Origin: Streptomyces viridiviolaceus
Lineage (GTDB): Bacteria; Actinomycetota; Actinomycetes; Streptomycetales; Streptomycetaceae
Assembly: GCF_014650995.1 (NCBI RefSeq)
Contig: NZ_BMWA01000002.1
Location: 307,261-371,260 of the forward strand
Direction: 5' to 3'
Length of the DNA stretch: 64,000 nt
Positions 48,931 through 58,548 of this stretch are shown one piece after another. The notes under the pieces were generated by a model. The model was not told the DNA's origin and ran no database searches. It worked only from the letters and a program-made list of their open reading frames with translations. Position 1 is the first letter of the stretch, and each line of letters opens with the position of its first letter. The position numbers and the translations under genes are program-made.

Positions 48931-50139
48931 ATGACCAGTCGCGCCCACATCGCCATGTTCTCCATCGCCGCGCACGGCCACGTGAACCCCAGCCTGGAGG
49001 TGATCCGCGAGCTCGTCGCACGAGGGCACCGGGTGACGTACGCGATTCCTCCGCTCTTCGCGGAGAAGGTCGCCGCGACCGGCGCCGAGCCCAAGCTGTG
49101 GAACTCCACGCTGCCCGGCCCCGACGCCGACCCGGAAGCCTGGGGGACCACACTCCTGGACAACGTCGAGCCGTTCCTGAACGACGCGATCCAGGCGCTC
49201 CCGCAGCTCATCGAGGCGTACGAGGGCGATGAGCCGGACCTCGTCCTGCACGACATCACCTCCTACCCGGCCCGCGTCCTCGGCCACCGCTGGGGCGTGC
49301 CCGTGATCTCCCTCTCGCCGAACCTGGTCGCCTGGGAGGGCTACGAGCAGGAGGTCGCCGAGCCGATGTGGGAGGAACCGAAGAAGACCGAGCGCGGACA
49401 GGCGTACTACGCCCGCTTCAGCGCCTGGCTGGAGGAGAACGGGATCACGATGCACCCGGACTCCTTCGCCGGCCGTCCCGACCGTTCCCTGGTGCTGATC
49501 CCGAAGGCCCTGCAGCCCAACGCCGACCGGGTCGACGAGAAGGTGTACTCCTTCGTCGGCGCCTGCCAGGGCGACCGCAGCGCCGAGGGCGACTGGCAGC
49601 GCCCCGCCGGTGCCGACAAGGTCGTCCTCGTCTCCCTCGGGTCGTCCTTCACCAAGCAGCCGGCGTTCTACCGGGAGTGCGTCAAGGCGTTCGGCGAGCT
49701 GCCGGGCTGGCACCTGGTGCTGCAGATCGGCAGGCACGTCGACCCCGCCGAGCTGGGTGACGTACCCGCCCATGTGGAAGTGCGGTCGTGGGTACCGCAG
49801 TTGGCGATCCTCAAGCAGGCCGACCTGTTCGTCACCCACGCGGGCGCCGGCGGCAGCCAGGAGGGACTGGCCACCGCCACGCCGATGATCGCCGTGCCGC
49901 AGGCCGTGGACCAGTTCGGCAACGCCGACATGCTCCAGGGCCTCGGCGTCGCCCGGCACCTGCCCACCGAGGAGGCCACCGCCGAGGCGCTGCGCACCGC
50001 CGCCCTCGCCCTGGTCGACGACCCCGAGGTGGCCCGGCGTCTGAAGGACGTCCAGGCCGGGATGGCCCAGGAGGGCGGCACCCGGCGCGCGGCCGACCTC
50101 ATCGAGGCGGAACTGCCCGCTCCCCGGCAGCAGGCATAG
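48931..50139 (+). CDS. mgt: Macrolide glycosyltransferase (MGT/OleD-like)
   Basis: 402 aa from ATG 48931 ([20 protein letters not shown]). Inactivates macrolides by adding glucose from UDP-glucose to the 2'-OH of the sugar. GT-B fold, family 1. Catalytic His is in SIAAHGHVN (His15). The UDP-binding C-terminal motif is [20 protein letters not shown] with a following [10 protein letters not shown]. An in-frame ATG at 48880 overlaps the erm stop and has GAGGTG upstream, so a 17-residue longer form is possible. Homologues as I recall them start near [10 protein letters not shown] palindrome CGAGACGTCTCG (48900-48911) lies between the two starts. Confidence 0.93.
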   Translation: MTSRAHIAMFSIAAHGHVNPSLEVIRELVARGHRVTYAIPPLFAEKVAATGAEPKLWNSTLPGPDADPEAWGTTLLDNVEPFLNDAIQALPQLIEAYEGDEPDLVLHDITSYPARVLGHRWGVPVISLSPNLVAWEGYEQEVAEPMWEEPKKTERGQAYYARFSAWLEENGITMHPDSFAGRPDRSLVLIPKALQPNADRVDEKVYSFVGACQGDRSAEGDWQRPAGADKVVLVSLGSSFTKQPAFYRECVKAFGELPGWHLVLQIGRHVDPAELGDVPAHVEVRSWVPQLAILKQADLFVTHAGAGGSQEGLATATPMIAVPQAVDQFGNADMLQGLGVARHLPTEEATAEALRTAALALVDDPEVARRLKDVQAGMAQEGGTRRAADLIEAELPAPRQQA

Positions 50140-50140
50140 C

Positions 50141-50181
50141 GAGGGGCCCGTCGGTTCCACCCGGGAACCGACGGGCCCCTC
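50141..50181. terminator. Bidirectional terminator between mgt and the MMPL gene
   Basis: Perfect 18-bp arms (50141-50158 and 50164-50181), five-base loop. It begins one base after the mgt stop and ends 18 bases before the MMPL gene's stop on the other strand. Confidence 0.9.
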
Positions 50182-50198
50182 ACCCGCTCAACGGGCAC

Positions 50199-52442
50199 TC
50201 ACACGCCGACCCGCTCGCCCTCGTCGTCGCGGGCGACCGGCGCCACGGCCGCGGGCGACTCGTCGTGGGTGAGGTCCGGCAGCCGGTGCAGCCACTTCGG
50301 CAGGTACCAGTTGCGCTCCCCGAGCAGGGCCATCGCGGCCGGCAGCAGCACGCCCCGGATGACGGTCGCGTCGATCAGCACCGCCGCTGCGAGGCCGACG
50401 CCCATCTGCTTCATGGACTGCATGGACAGCGTCCCGAAGATCGCGAACACGGCGACCATGATGACCGCGGCACTGGTGACGACCCCGGCCGTGGTGACCA
50501 CGCCGTGCTGGATGGCGTCCTTCGTCGTACGGCCCTTGAGCCGGGCCTCCCGGATCCGCGACACCACGAACACGTGGTAGTCCATCGACAGGCCGAACAG
50601 GATCACGAAGAGGAACAGCGGCAGCCAGGTGACGATGGCGCCGACGCCTTCCGCCCCCACCAGCGACGCGCCCCAGCCGTGCTGGAAGACGGCGACGAGG
50701 ATGCCGTACGCGGCGCCCACCGACAGCAGGTTCAGCACGATCGAGGTGAGGGCGACGGTCAGCGAACGGAACGACAGCAGCATCAGCAGGAAGGCGAAGA
50801 CCACCACGAAGACGAAGACCGGCACGACCGAGCCGACGAGCTGGTCGTTGAAGTCCTTCGAGCCGGCGACCTGCCCGGTGACAGGCGCCTCGACCCCGTC
50901 GACCTTGCCGAGCGTGGCCGGCCGCACGTCGTCGCGCAGCTTGTCCAGGCTCGCGCCCGCCTTGTCCAGGTCGGAGCCGCCGACCAGGGGCACGTAGACG
51001 AGGGCGAGGTTCTGCGCGTCGTGCAGCTCGATGTCGACCGGGCCGCGCGAGGCCCCCGAACTGATCGCCTGCTCACGGAAGTCGGCGAGCGCCGCCTTCA
51101 CCTCGGGCGCGTTGATGTCGTCGGCCTTGACGACCACTTCGGCCGGTTCGGAGCCGCCCGGGAACGCCTCGTTGACGCGGTTGTACGTCTGCACGATGGG
51201 CAGCGAGTCGCCGAACTCCTGGTCCAGCGTGAGGTTCTGCGTCTTCATGCCGATCGCGGGAGCCGCGACGGCCAGCAGGGCGCCGGTCGCGACGACGACG
51301 GACAGCACGGGCCTGGCGAGCACGCGCCCCAGGACGGCCGTCCAGAACCGGCTCTCCCGGCCGGTGCCGGGCCGGCGGCGCAGGAAGGGCAGGCGGCCCT
51401 TCTCCACCCGCTCGCCGAGCAGGGACAGCAGCGCCGGCAGCACCGTGACCGAACCGACCATGGCCACCGCGACCACCATCAGCGAGGCCAGGCCCATCGC
51501 CTCGAACTCGGCGATGCCGGTGAACAGCATGCCCGCCATCGCCACGCACACCGTGACGCCGGAGACGACGATCGCCCGGCCGCTGGTCGCGGCGGCGATC
51601 TGCAGCGCCGTGCGCGCGTCCCGTCCGGCGTCCCGCTCCTCGCGCTCGCGGCGCAGGTAGAACAGGCAGTAGTCGACGCCGACGGCCATACCGACCAGCA
51701 GCATCACGGAGTTGGCGGTATCGCTCATCGGCTGCAGGTGGCTGACGAGGCCCATCAGGCCCATCGTCGCCATGATCGCGGTGATCGCCAGCGCCACCGG
51801 CAGCAGCGCCGCCACCAGCGCGCCGAAGGCGATGAGCAGGATGCCGAGGGCCACCGGCACCGCGGAGTACTCGGCCTTCTTGAAGTCGTCACCGAACGCG
51901 TCGTCGAACGTCTTCATCATGCTGGCCCCGCCGATCTCCTCGATCCGCAGGCCCTCGTGTTCCTTCTGGACGTTCTCGACGGCTTTCAGCACCGGCTCGA
52001 CCCGCTCGCCCGCGGTGTCCGCGTCGCCGCGCATGTCGAACTGCACCAGCGCGCTGCGGCCGTCCTTGGAGATCGTCTGCGTGTCGTACGGCGAGGTCAC
52101 GTCCGTGACCTTCCCGGTCGCCTCCACCGCCGAGACGACGGCGGTGACGGCGGCCCGGAACTCGGCGTCCGTGGCCGTCACGTCACCGTCCTTCGCCTGG
52201 ACCAGGACGGTCTCACCGGCCGGCTCGTCGATCCCGGCGTCCTCGATGATCTGGGCGGCGGTGTGTGTCTCGCCGCCCATCTGGTCGCTGTCGCCGACGT
52301 CCACCCGGCCGGCCGCCGAGCCGAGCCCCATCGCCAGGACGACGAACAGTACCCAGATACCGACGGCAGCCCATCGGTGCCGGGCGCTCCAGCCTCCGGC
52401 CCGGGCAGCCAGGCCCCGCACCCGTGTGTCTCCGTTCCCCAT
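50199..52442 (-). CDS. MMPL-family RND-type membrane transporter
   Basis: 747 aa. Two repeated halves, each with a large extracytoplasmic domain after the first helix and then five helices, about 11-12 in total. MMPL hallmarks are GMAVGVDYCLFYLRR (about 270) and FGLSMDYHVFVVSRIREAR (about 620), carrying the proton-relay Asp-Tyr pairs. Such proteins export lipids or drugs. The ATG at 52440-52442 has GAGGGGG about 11 bases upstream. No TetR/MarR regulator gene is next to it; its location beside the macrolide genes may be chance. Confidence 0.92.
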   Translation of the reverse strand: MGNGDTRVRGLAARAGGWSARHRWAAVGIWVLFVVLAMGLGSAAGRVDVGDSDQMGGETHTAAQIIEDAGIDEPAGETVLVQAKDGDVTATDAEFRAAVTAVVSAVEATGKVTDVTSPYDTQTISKDGRSALVQFDMRGDADTAGERVEPVLKAVENVQKEHEGLRIEEIGGASMMKTFDDAFGDDFKKAEYSAVPVALGILLIAFGALVAALLPVALAITAIMATMGLMGLVSHLQPMSDTANSVMLLVGMAVGVDYCLFYLRREREERDAGRDARTALQIAAATSGRAIVVSGVTVCVAMAGMLFTGIAEFEAMGLASLMVVAVAMVGSVTVLPALLSLLGERVEKGRLPFLRRRPGTGRESRFWTAVLGRVLARPVLSVVVATGALLAVAAPAIGMKTQNLTLDQEFGDSLPIVQTYNRVNEAFPGGSEPAEVVVKADDINAPEVKAALADFREQAISSGASRGPVDIELHDAQNLALVYVPLVGGSDLDKAGASLDKLRDDVRPATLGKVDGVEAPVTGQVAGSKDFNDQLVGSVVPVFVFVVVFAFLLMLLSFRSLTVALTSIVLNLLSVGAAYGILVAVFQHGWGASLVGAEGVGAIVTWLPLFLFVILFGLSMDYHVFVVSRIREARLKGRTTKDAIQHGVVTTAGVVTSAAVIMVAVFAIFGTLSMQSMKQMGVGLAAAVLIDATVIRGVLLPAAMALLGERNWYLPKWLHRLPDLTHDESPAAVAPVARDDEGERVGV

Positions 52443-52702
52443 GACGGGCTTGCCCCCTCGTGAGCGGCGGCAGCCCCCTGCTGCCACCTTCCGACTCGAA
52501 GGTATGGGCCGGATAAAGCCATCTCGTCGTGCTGTCCGGTGAAGTGCCGGGCGCCCCGGCTCATCCCCTCGTATCGCGGTTCTCACCGCTGGGGAGGACG
52601 GCGGTCCCTTACATCTATCCGGCCACCTCGGGGACGGCGATCAGGGACCACCGCGCCGCGCCCCGGTGGTCCGGCCGTGTACTCCGGGATTCCGCAATGT
52701 TG

Positions 52703-52828
52703 TTGAATAAGTCACAGCCGCGTGTAGTGGTTGATCCGCGCGTCGCCCATCGGCGAGAGTTGCGCGCACGTCCGCCGCAGCGGACGCGGCCGTCGTGCCC
52801 ACCCCCACGGGGCACGACGGCCGTTTTA
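52703..52828 (+). ncRNA. Candidate terminator-ended small RNA or riboregulator
   Basis: In the 396-base gap between the MMPL gene (minus) and the DUF1697 gene (plus). A promoter-like TTGAAT (52703-52708), 16 bases, TAGTGG (52725-52730) in an AT-rich patch would start an RNA near 52737. It is followed by hairpin 1 (52769-52786, CGTCCGC/GCGGACG, loop CGCA) and hairpin 2 (52788-52822, 13-bp perfect arms, C-rich loop) ending in GTTTTAT, a textbook intrinsic terminator. No reading frame before it looks like a protein. Predicted length is about 90 bases. It may be an independent RNA or the attenuated 5' end of the DUF1697 gene. Confidence 0.5.
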
Positions 52829-52838
52829 TGGTGTGCGC

Positions 52839-53387
52839 ATGACGACGAGGTACGCGGCACTGCTGCGCGGGATCAACGTGGGCGGCAGCAGGAAGATCCC
52901 GATGGCCCAACTGCGCACGGTGATGCAGGGGCTCGGTCACGAGGCCGTGGCCACCTACCTGCAGAGCGGGCAGGCCGTGTTCTCCTCCGGCCACGGGGAC
53001 GAGGAGTCGCTGGCAGCCGAATTGCGGGACGCGATCGAGGACCACTTCGGGTTCGGGGTGGACGTCATCGTGCGCGACCACGCCTACCTCGAGGCGATCG
53101 CCGACGCCTGCCCGTTCCCGGCAGCCGACCTGGAGGCCAGACAGCTCCATGTCACCTACTTCTCCACGCCGGTGGACGCGGAGCGCTTCGCGGAGATCGA
53201 CCGGGCCGCCTTCCTCCCCGAGGACTTCCGCCTCGGCGACCGCGCCCTGTACCTGTACGCGCCGAACGGCCTCGGCCGTTCCAAGCTCGCCGACGCACTC
53301 TCCCGGCCCCGGGTCAACAAGGGCCTGATCGCCACCACCCGCAACTGGAACACCGTCGTCAAACTCGTGGAGCTGACCGCTGCCTGA
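52839..53387 (+). CDS. DUF1697 family protein
   Basis: 182 aa. Begins MTTRYAALLRGINVGGSRKI, the clear DUF1697 N-terminus, with TYLQSGQAVFSS and LYAPNGLGRSKL further on. A common single-domain bacterial family with no known function. There is no Shine-Dalgarno: the ATG follows the terminator T-run by about ten bases, and TATGGT (52827-52832) six bases upstream could be a -10, making the gene leaderless. Confidence 0.88.
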   Translation: MTTRYAALLRGINVGGSRKIPMAQLRTVMQGLGHEAVATYLQSGQAVFSSGHGDEESLAAELRDAIEDHFGFGVDVIVRDHAYLEAIADACPFPAADLEARQLHVTYFSTPVDAERFAEIDRAAFLPEDFRLGDRALYLYAPNGLGRSKLADALSRPRVNKGLIATTRNWNTVVKLVELTAA

Positions 53388-53402
53388 GCCCGACGCGTGC
53401 GC

Positions 53403-54140
53403 TCAGGCCCCGACCGCCACCGGCAGCGGAACCCGCGCCGCGTCGTACCGCTCCAGCAGCACCCGCGCCACCTCCGGCGCAGGGCCGAGGACGCCGGCCA
53501 GGACGTCCGCCCCGGCCGCGCCCCGGGCGATGCGGTCGGGCAGGAAACCGGGGGCCAGGACGTACGGCGCGACGGCGACGCGCTCGCAGCCCAGCTCCCG
53601 CAGCTGAGCCACCGCCTGTTCGGTGCGCGGAAGGGATGCGGAGGCGAACGCAGGCCGCACGGCGCACCAACCGGTGTGCCGCCACTCCCGCGCGATGTCA
53701 GCGATCACTGCGATCGCCTCCGGGTCGGTGGACCCCGCCGAGGCCAGCACGACCCCGGTCGAGGACTTGTCGGCGGGCGTCAGCCCCGCCTCGTACAGGC
53801 GCCTGTCCAGCGCCGACAGCAGCAGCGGCGAGGGGCCGAGCACCTCCGCCTGCCGGATGCGCAGCCGCGGCGGGGCGTCCGCGAGGACCGCGGGGATGTC
53901 CGCCTTGGCGTGGAACGCGCGCGTCAGCAGGAGCGGGAGCGCCACGACGTCCCGCACGCCCTGCGCGGCCAGGGACTCCAGTACCCCCTGCACGGAGGGG
54001 ACGTTGAAGTCCAGGAAGCCGGTCTCCACCCGTACGTCCGGGCGCAGCGACCTGACCCGTCGTACCAGGGCGTGCACGGTCGCGGCGTGCCGCGGGTCGC
54101 GGCTGCCGTGGGCGATGACCAGGAGTACCGGCGCGGACAT
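53403..54140 (-). CDS. Sirohydrochlorin chelatase (CbiX/SirB-like)
   Basis: 245 aa. Two repeated CbiX halves, the first starting MSAPVLLVIAHGSRDPRHA with the metal-binding His of HGSRD, the second with SAGSTDPEAI in place of HGS. TRAFHAKADIP carries the other His. Inserts iron (or cobalt) into sirohydrochlorin. As the last gene of the sulfur operon its job is very likely siroheme supply for the sulfite reductase. It starts eight bases after the permease stop. Confidence 0.9.
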   Translation of the reverse strand: MSAPVLLVIAHGSRDPRHAATVHALVRRVRSLRPDVRVETGFLDFNVPSVQGVLESLAAQGVRDVVALPLLLTRAFHAKADIPAVLADAPPRLRIRQAEVLGPSPLLLSALDRRLYEAGLTPADKSSTGVVLASAGSTDPEAIAVIADIAREWRHTGWCAVRPAFASASLPRTEQAVAQLRELGCERVAVAPYVLAPGFLPDRIARGAAGADVLAGVLGPAPEVARVLLERYDAARVPLPVAVGA

Positions 54141-54148
54141 GTCGTGCC

Positions 54149-55045
54149 TCAGCTCCTCACCAGCAGGCCGCGACTGCGCAGCACCCACCGCTCCAGCGGG
54201 CTGAAGATCAGCAGGTCGATGGCGATGCCGACGACCAGGATGAGCAGGATGGCCTCGAACACCATGGCCATGTCGCTGGCGTTGCGGCCGTTCTCCAGCA
54301 ACTGGCCGAGGCCGACCCCGAGGTCGGGGAACGAGGCGATGATCTCGGCGGCCATCAGTGACCGCCAGGAGAACGCCCAGCCCTGCTTCAGCCCCGCCAC
54401 GTATCCGGGCAGCGCGGCCGGCAGCACGATGTGCCAGGTGCCCTTCAGGCCCGTGGCACCCAGGGTGCGGCCCGCCCGCAGGAAGAGCGGGGACACCTGG
54501 TCGACGCCGGAGACCAGGCCGTTGGCGATGGACGGGACCGCGCCGAGCAGGATGACGGCGTACATCATCGAGTTGTTCAGGCCCAGCCAGATCACGGCCG
54601 GCGGCACCCAGGCCACCGACGGCAGCGACTGCAGCCCGGACAGGATCGGCCCGATAGCCGCCCGCACGAACTTCACCCGCGCCACCAGCAGCCCCAGCGG
54701 GGTGCCGATCACCAGCGCGAAGCAGAAGCCCAGCAGACCGCGGGAGACGCTGGTCCAGATGTAGCCGAGCAGCTCGCCCTGGAGCCAGGCGTCCTGGACC
54801 ACGTGCCACACGTCCGAGGGGGCGGGCAGCTTGGTCGGATCGTCGACGATCTCGAACGAGACCAGGCCCTGCCACACCACCAGCACCAGCAGGACGGCGA
54901 GGACCGGCGGAAGGATCTTCTCGACGAAGGTCTGCCGGAAGGGCTTGCGGCCCTGCTGCACCGTCTCCAGTGCGTCCAGGCCCGCTTCCAGTCCGGCGAG
55001 ATCGCCGCCGTCCTTCGCCGTGGTGGTCGTGTCAGTGCTGGCCAT
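54149..55045 (-). CDS. Sulfonate/sulfur-type ABC permease (SsuC/TauC-like)
   Basis: 298 aa. An N-terminal ~40-residue acidic cytosolic stretch is followed by six membrane helices (first about 48-68). EAA loop GRTLGATGLKGTWHIVLPAA near 190-209. It overlaps the ATPase gene by 14 bases, so translation is coupled. With its ATPase and binding protein it forms an importer for sulfonates or sulfate esters, judged from family and operon. Confidence 0.9.
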   Translation of the reverse strand: MASTDTTTTAKDGGDLAGLEAGLDALETVQQGRKPFRQTFVEKILPPVLAVLLVLVVWQGLVSFEIVDDPTKLPAPSDVWHVVQDAWLQGELLGYIWTSVSRGLLGFCFALVIGTPLGLLVARVKFVRAAIGPILSGLQSLPSVAWVPPAVIWLGLNNSMMYAVILLGAVPSIANGLVSGVDQVSPLFLRAGRTLGATGLKGTWHIVLPAALPGYVAGLKQGWAFSWRSLMAAEIIASFPDLGVGLGQLLENGRNASDMAMVFEAILLILVVGIAIDLLIFSPLERWVLRSRGLLVRS

Positions 55046-55820
55046 GGCGGCGGATCTCCCCACGCAGTTCTTCGGTGATCTCGACGGACAGCTCCGCCAC
55101 TGCGGTGTCCTCGATGCGGCGCGGGTGCGCGATGTCCACCGTCCACTCGCGCGCCACGCGCCCGGGACGGGAGGACAGCAGCACCACGCGCTGGGCGAGC
55201 CGGACGGCCTCGCGCACGTTGTGCGTGACGAACAGGACGGACAGCTTCGTCTCGCGCCAGATCCGGGTCAGTTCGTCGTGCAGCACGTCCCGCGTGATCG
55301 CGTCCAGCGCCGCGAACGGCTCGTCCATCAGCAGCAGCCGGCTCTCCTGGGCGAGCGCGCGGGCCATGGCGACCCGCTGGCGCATACCGCCCGACAGCTC
55401 GTGCACCCGCTTGCCGTACGCGCCCTTCAGCCGGACGAGTTCGAGCAGCTCCTCCGCCTTGTCGCGCCGCTCGGACTTGGCCACGCCCCGCAGCTTCAGG
55501 GCGAGCTCGATGTTCTTGCCCGCGGTCAGCCACGGGAAGAGGGCGTGCTCCTGGAACATCAGCGCCGGACGCCCGTCCGTGGTGATCGTCCCGGCGCTGG
55601 GCCGGTCCAGGCCCGCGACCAGGTTCAGCAGCGTGGACTTGCCGCAGCCGGAGGCCCCCAGGAGGGTGACGAACTCGCCGGGCGCGACATCGAGGGTGAT
55701 GTCGTCCAGCACGAGCTGCTGTCCGGCCGGGCCCGCGAACGACTTCGAGACGTGCTCGATCCGGGCGGCGTGCGTGGCCGCCTCGGTGCCGTCGGCGGCC
55801 TTGGCGAGGGTCGTGGCCAT
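55032..55820 (-). CDS. Sulfonate/sulfur-type ABC ATPase (SsuB/TauB-like)
   Basis: 262 aa. Walker A GASGCGKST (about 54-62), Q-loop FQEHALFPW, signature LSGGMRQRVAMARAL, Walker B LLLMDEPFAALD, all intact. AGGAGGTGA lies a good distance before the ATG, a full-strength ribosome site. It sits between the binding protein and the permease in the sulfur operon. Confidence 0.93.
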   Translation of the reverse strand: MATTLAKAADGTEAATHAARIEHVSKSFAGPAGQQLVLDDITLDVAPGEFVTLLGASGCGKSTLLNLVAGLDRPSAGTITTDGRPALMFQEHALFPWLTAGKNIELALKLRGVAKSERRDKAEELLELVRLKGAYGKRVHELSGGMRQRVAMARALAQESRLLLMDEPFAALDAITRDVLHDELTRIWRETKLSVLFVTHNVREAVRLAQRVVLLSSRPGRVAREWTVDIAHPRRIEDTAVAELSVEITEELRGEIRRHGQH

Positions 55821-55855
55821 GGTCGTCACCTCCTGGGGATGGTCGGGTTGCGGGC

Positions 55856-56959
55856 TTACTTCGCGCCGAGGCCGGCGTCGTCGACCTCGGGCTCGCCCGC
55901 GGCCTTCAGGACCTTGTTGAGCAGCGTGAGGTCGTAGATGCCGTTCAGGTTCGGCTCCTGAAGCAGACCCGCCTTCACGGCGTGTTCCGCCTGGGCGTCG
56001 AGGGTGGCGGCCAGCGGGTCGTCGGTGAGCTGGATCGACTTCCAGGCCGGGTCCAGGACGTCGGCCGGCAGCGCCTTGCCGGAGTCGCTCTCCAGCTGCT
56101 TGTTGGCGGCCGCCTTGGCCTCGTCCGGGTTGGCCTTGATCCACTTGTTGGTCTCGACCGACGCCTTCAGTACCGCCTCGACGGCCTTCGGGTGCTCCTT
56201 GAGGAACTTCTGCGACACGATGATGTTGGTGATCACGAACTTCTTGTCCGGCCACAGGTCGGCCTCGTCGAGCAGCACCTTGCCGCCCTCGGCGACCAGC
56301 TTGGACGCGGTCGGTTCCGGCACCCAGGCGCCGTCGATGGACCCGGCCTTGTAGGCGTCCGGGGTGACCTTGTTGTCGCTGCGGACGACCGTGACGTCGC
56401 CCTTGCCGCTCTGCGCGTCGACCTTCCAGCCCTGCTCGGCGACCCAGTTGAGGAACGCCACGTCCTGGGTGTTGCCGTGCTGCGGGGTCGCGATCCGCTT
56501 GCCCTTGACGTCCTTCAGCGACTTGATCTTGTCCGGGTTGACCACCAGCTTCACCCCGCCGGACGCCGAACCGCCGATGATGCGCAGGTTCTTGCCGCCC
56601 GACTTGGTGTAGCCGTTGATCGCGGGGGAGGGGCCGATCCAGCCGATGTCGATGGAGCCGGCGTTCAGCGCCTCGATCTCGGACGGACCGGCGTTGAAGA
56701 CCGCGTACTTGGCCTCGGTGGCGCCCAGCTCCTTCTGGAAGAAGCCCTTCTGGTTGCCGACCAGCGCGGTGGCGTGGGTGATGTTGCCGAAGTAGCCGAT
56801 CCGGACGGAGTCGAGACCGTCGATCTTCTCGGCGCCCGCGGCGACCTGGGAGGTGTCGTCGTCCTTCGCCTCGGAGCCGTACCCGCAGGCGGCGAGGGTG
56901 AGGAGGGGCAGGGCGGCCATGACGGCCAAGGTGCGGCGCAGGGCTGTGGTGGCAGGCAC
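55856..56959 (-). CDS. Sulfonate/sulfur-type ABC substrate-binding lipoprotein
   Basis: 367 aa from GTG 56957-56959, preceded by GAGAGGA. Lipobox LTLAAC (Cys25). Mature domain typical of SsuA/TauA: VRIGYFGNITHATALVGNQKG abridged, FNAGPSEIEALNAGSIDIGW, GKRIATPQHGNTQDVAFLNW. These bind aliphatic sulfonates or related anions. A longer open frame upstream is not coding-like. The 124-base gap to cysN is the only sizeable one inside the operon and may hold an internal promoter or the short ORF described separately. Confidence 0.9.
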   Translation of the reverse strand: MPATTALRRTLAVMAALPLLTLAACGYGSEAKDDDTSQVAAGAEKIDGLDSVRIGYFGNITHATALVGNQKGFFQKELGATEAKYAVFNAGPSEIEALNAGSIDIGWIGPSPAINGYTKSGGKNLRIIGGSASGGVKLVVNPDKIKSLKDVKGKRIATPQHGNTQDVAFLNWVAEQGWKVDAQSGKGDVTVVRSDNKVTPDAYKAGSIDGAWVPEPTASKLVAEGGKVLLDEADLWPDKKFVITNIIVSQKFLKEHPKAVEAVLKASVETNKWIKANPDEAKAAANKQLESDSGKALPADVLDPAWKSIQLTDDPLAATLDAQAEHAVKAGLLQEPNLNGIYDLTLLNKVLKAAGEPEVDDAGLGAK

Positions 56960-57083
56960 GGGAGGTTTTCCTCTCGTTGGCCCGGCGGTCACGTCCTCCG
57001 GAAGGATCGGGACGTGGCCGGGAGGTCGGCAGGTCTTCGGCTGTGCGGGTGGGGGGTGTGGGCGCGCATGCGGTGCGCGTACG

Positions 57084-57188
57084 TCACCGCGCACATCGCG
57101 CCACTCCGCCCTGCCCGCTGCCGAGAGCACCGCTGCCGACGCGGCCGCCCTCCTTGGCGAACGTGGAGTAGAAGTCGGGAGAGTTCAT
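57084..57188 (-). CDS. Possible 34-aa ORF coupled to cysN
   Basis: Starts MNSPDFYSTFAKEGGRVGSG and ends VARCAR. Its ATG is two bases after the cysN stop (TGAGCATG), so re-initiating ribosomes could translate it. There is no separate ribosome site and no family known to me. Coding is uncertain; the first ~14 residues look more protein-like than the Gly-rich tail. Confidence 0.3.
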   Translation of the reverse strand: MNSPDFYSTFAKEGGRVGSGALGSGQGGVARCAR

Positions 57189-57190
57189 GC

Positions 57191-58546
57191 TCAGAAGTCC
57201 CAGCCGTCTTCGTCGGCCTCGTCCTTGACCGGCTCGGGGGCGGCGAAGGACTCGCCGACCATGCCGGCGGTGAGCGTGGTGCCGTCGCTGGGGTCGATCA
57301 GGATGAACGAGCCCGTGCGTCGCGAGTCGGCGTAGGAGTCGACGGGCAGCGGTTCGGCGGTACGGATCTTCACCCGGCCGATGTCGTTGGCGACGAGCCG
57401 GCCCGGGTGCGGGTGCAGGGAGAGGTCGTCGAGCGTGAGCCGGGCCGGGATGTCCTTGACGATGGCCTTGACCGTGCGGGTGCCGTGCTTGAGCAGTACC
57501 CGGTGGCCGACTGTCAGCGCCTGGTCGGCGACGTGGCACACGGTGGCCTCGACGTCCTGGGTGGTGGCCGGCGCATCCTTCGCCGGGACGATCAGGTCGC
57601 CGCGGGAGACGTCGATGTCGTCCTCGAGCAGCAGCGTGACCGACTGCGGGGTCCAGGCGACGTCGACCGGCTCACCCAGCAGGTCGATGCCGGAGACCCG
57701 CGTGGTGCGGCCCGACGGCAGGACGGTCACCTCGTCGCCGACGCGGAAGGAGCCGGCGGCGATCTGGCCCGCGTAGCCCCGGTAGTCGGGGTGCTCGGCG
57801 GTCTGCGGCCGGATCACGTACTGCACGGGCAGCCGGGCGTGGCAGTGCGCCAGGTCGTGGCTGACCGGGACGGTCTCCAGGTGCTCCAGGACCGTCGGGC
57901 CGCCGTACCAGTCCATGTGGGCGGAGGCTTCCACGACGTTGTCGCCGACGAGCGCCGAGATCGGGATCGCGGTGACCTCCGGGATGCCCAGCTCGGTCGC
58001 GTACGCCGTGAACTCCTCGGCGATGGCGGCGAACACGGACTCCTTGTAGGCGACCAGGTCCATCTTGTTGACGGCGAGGACGACGTGCGGGACCCGCAGG
58101 AGAGCGGCGATCGCGGCATGCCGGCGGGTCTGCTCGACGACGCCGTTGCGGGCGTCGACCAGGATCACCGTCAGCTCGGCCGTCGAGGCGCCCGTGACCA
58201 TGTTGCGCGTGTACTGCACGTGGCCGGGGGTGTCGGCGAGGATGAACCGGCGCCGGGGCGTGGCGAAGTAGCGGTAGGCCACGTCGATGGTGATGCCCTG
58301 CTCGCGCTCGGCCCGCAGACCGTCGGTGAGCAGCGCGAGGTCCGGAGCCTCCTGACCGCGGCTGGCCGAGGCGCGCTCCACGGCCTCCAGCTGGTCGGCG
58401 AGGACCGACTTGGAGTCGTGCAGCAGACGGCCGACGAGAGTGGACTTGCCGTCGTCGACGGACCCGGCGGTGGCGAACCGCAGCAGGGTGGTCGCCGACA
58501 GCTGCTCGACCGACAGCGGCTCGGTGGGTTCGGTGGTGCTGGTCAT
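57191..58546 (-). CDS. cysN: Sulfate adenylyltransferase large subunit CysN (GTPase)
   Basis: 451 aa. GTPase partner that drives adenylylation of sulfate to APS. G1 AGSVDDGKST (about 27-36), G3 DTPGHVQYTRNM, G4 NKMDL are present; EF-Tu-like domains follow. It lacks a fused APS kinase domain, consistent with the separate cysC. It starts two bases after the cysD stop. Confidence 0.95.
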   Translation of the reverse strand: MTSTTEPTEPLSVEQLSATTLLRFATAGSVDDGKSTLVGRLLHDSKSVLADQLEAVERASASRGQEAPDLALLTDGLRAEREQGITIDVAYRYFATPRRRFILADTPGHVQYTRNMVTGASTAELTVILVDARNGVVEQTRRHAAIAALLRVPHVVLAVNKMDLVAYKESVFAAIAEEFTAYATELGIPEVTAIPISALVGDNVVEASAHMDWYGGPTVLEHLETVPVSHDLAHCHARLPVQYVIRPQTAEHPDYRGYAGQIAAGSFRVGDEVTVLPSGRTTRVSGIDLLGEPVDVAWTPQSVTLLLEDDIDVSRGDLIVPAKDAPATTQDVEATVCHVADQALTVGHRVLLKHGTRTVKAIVKDIPARLTLDDLSLHPHPGRLVANDIGRVKIRTAEPLPVDSYADSRRTGSFILIDPSDGTTLTAGMVGESFAAPEPVKDEADEDGWDF

Positions 58547-58548
58547 GA

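Noticed and set aside
53403..55045. Cobalamin pathway assignment of the CbiX-like gene
   Set aside because: Its place at the end of the sulfite reductase operon points to siroheme; no other cob/cbi gene is in the window.
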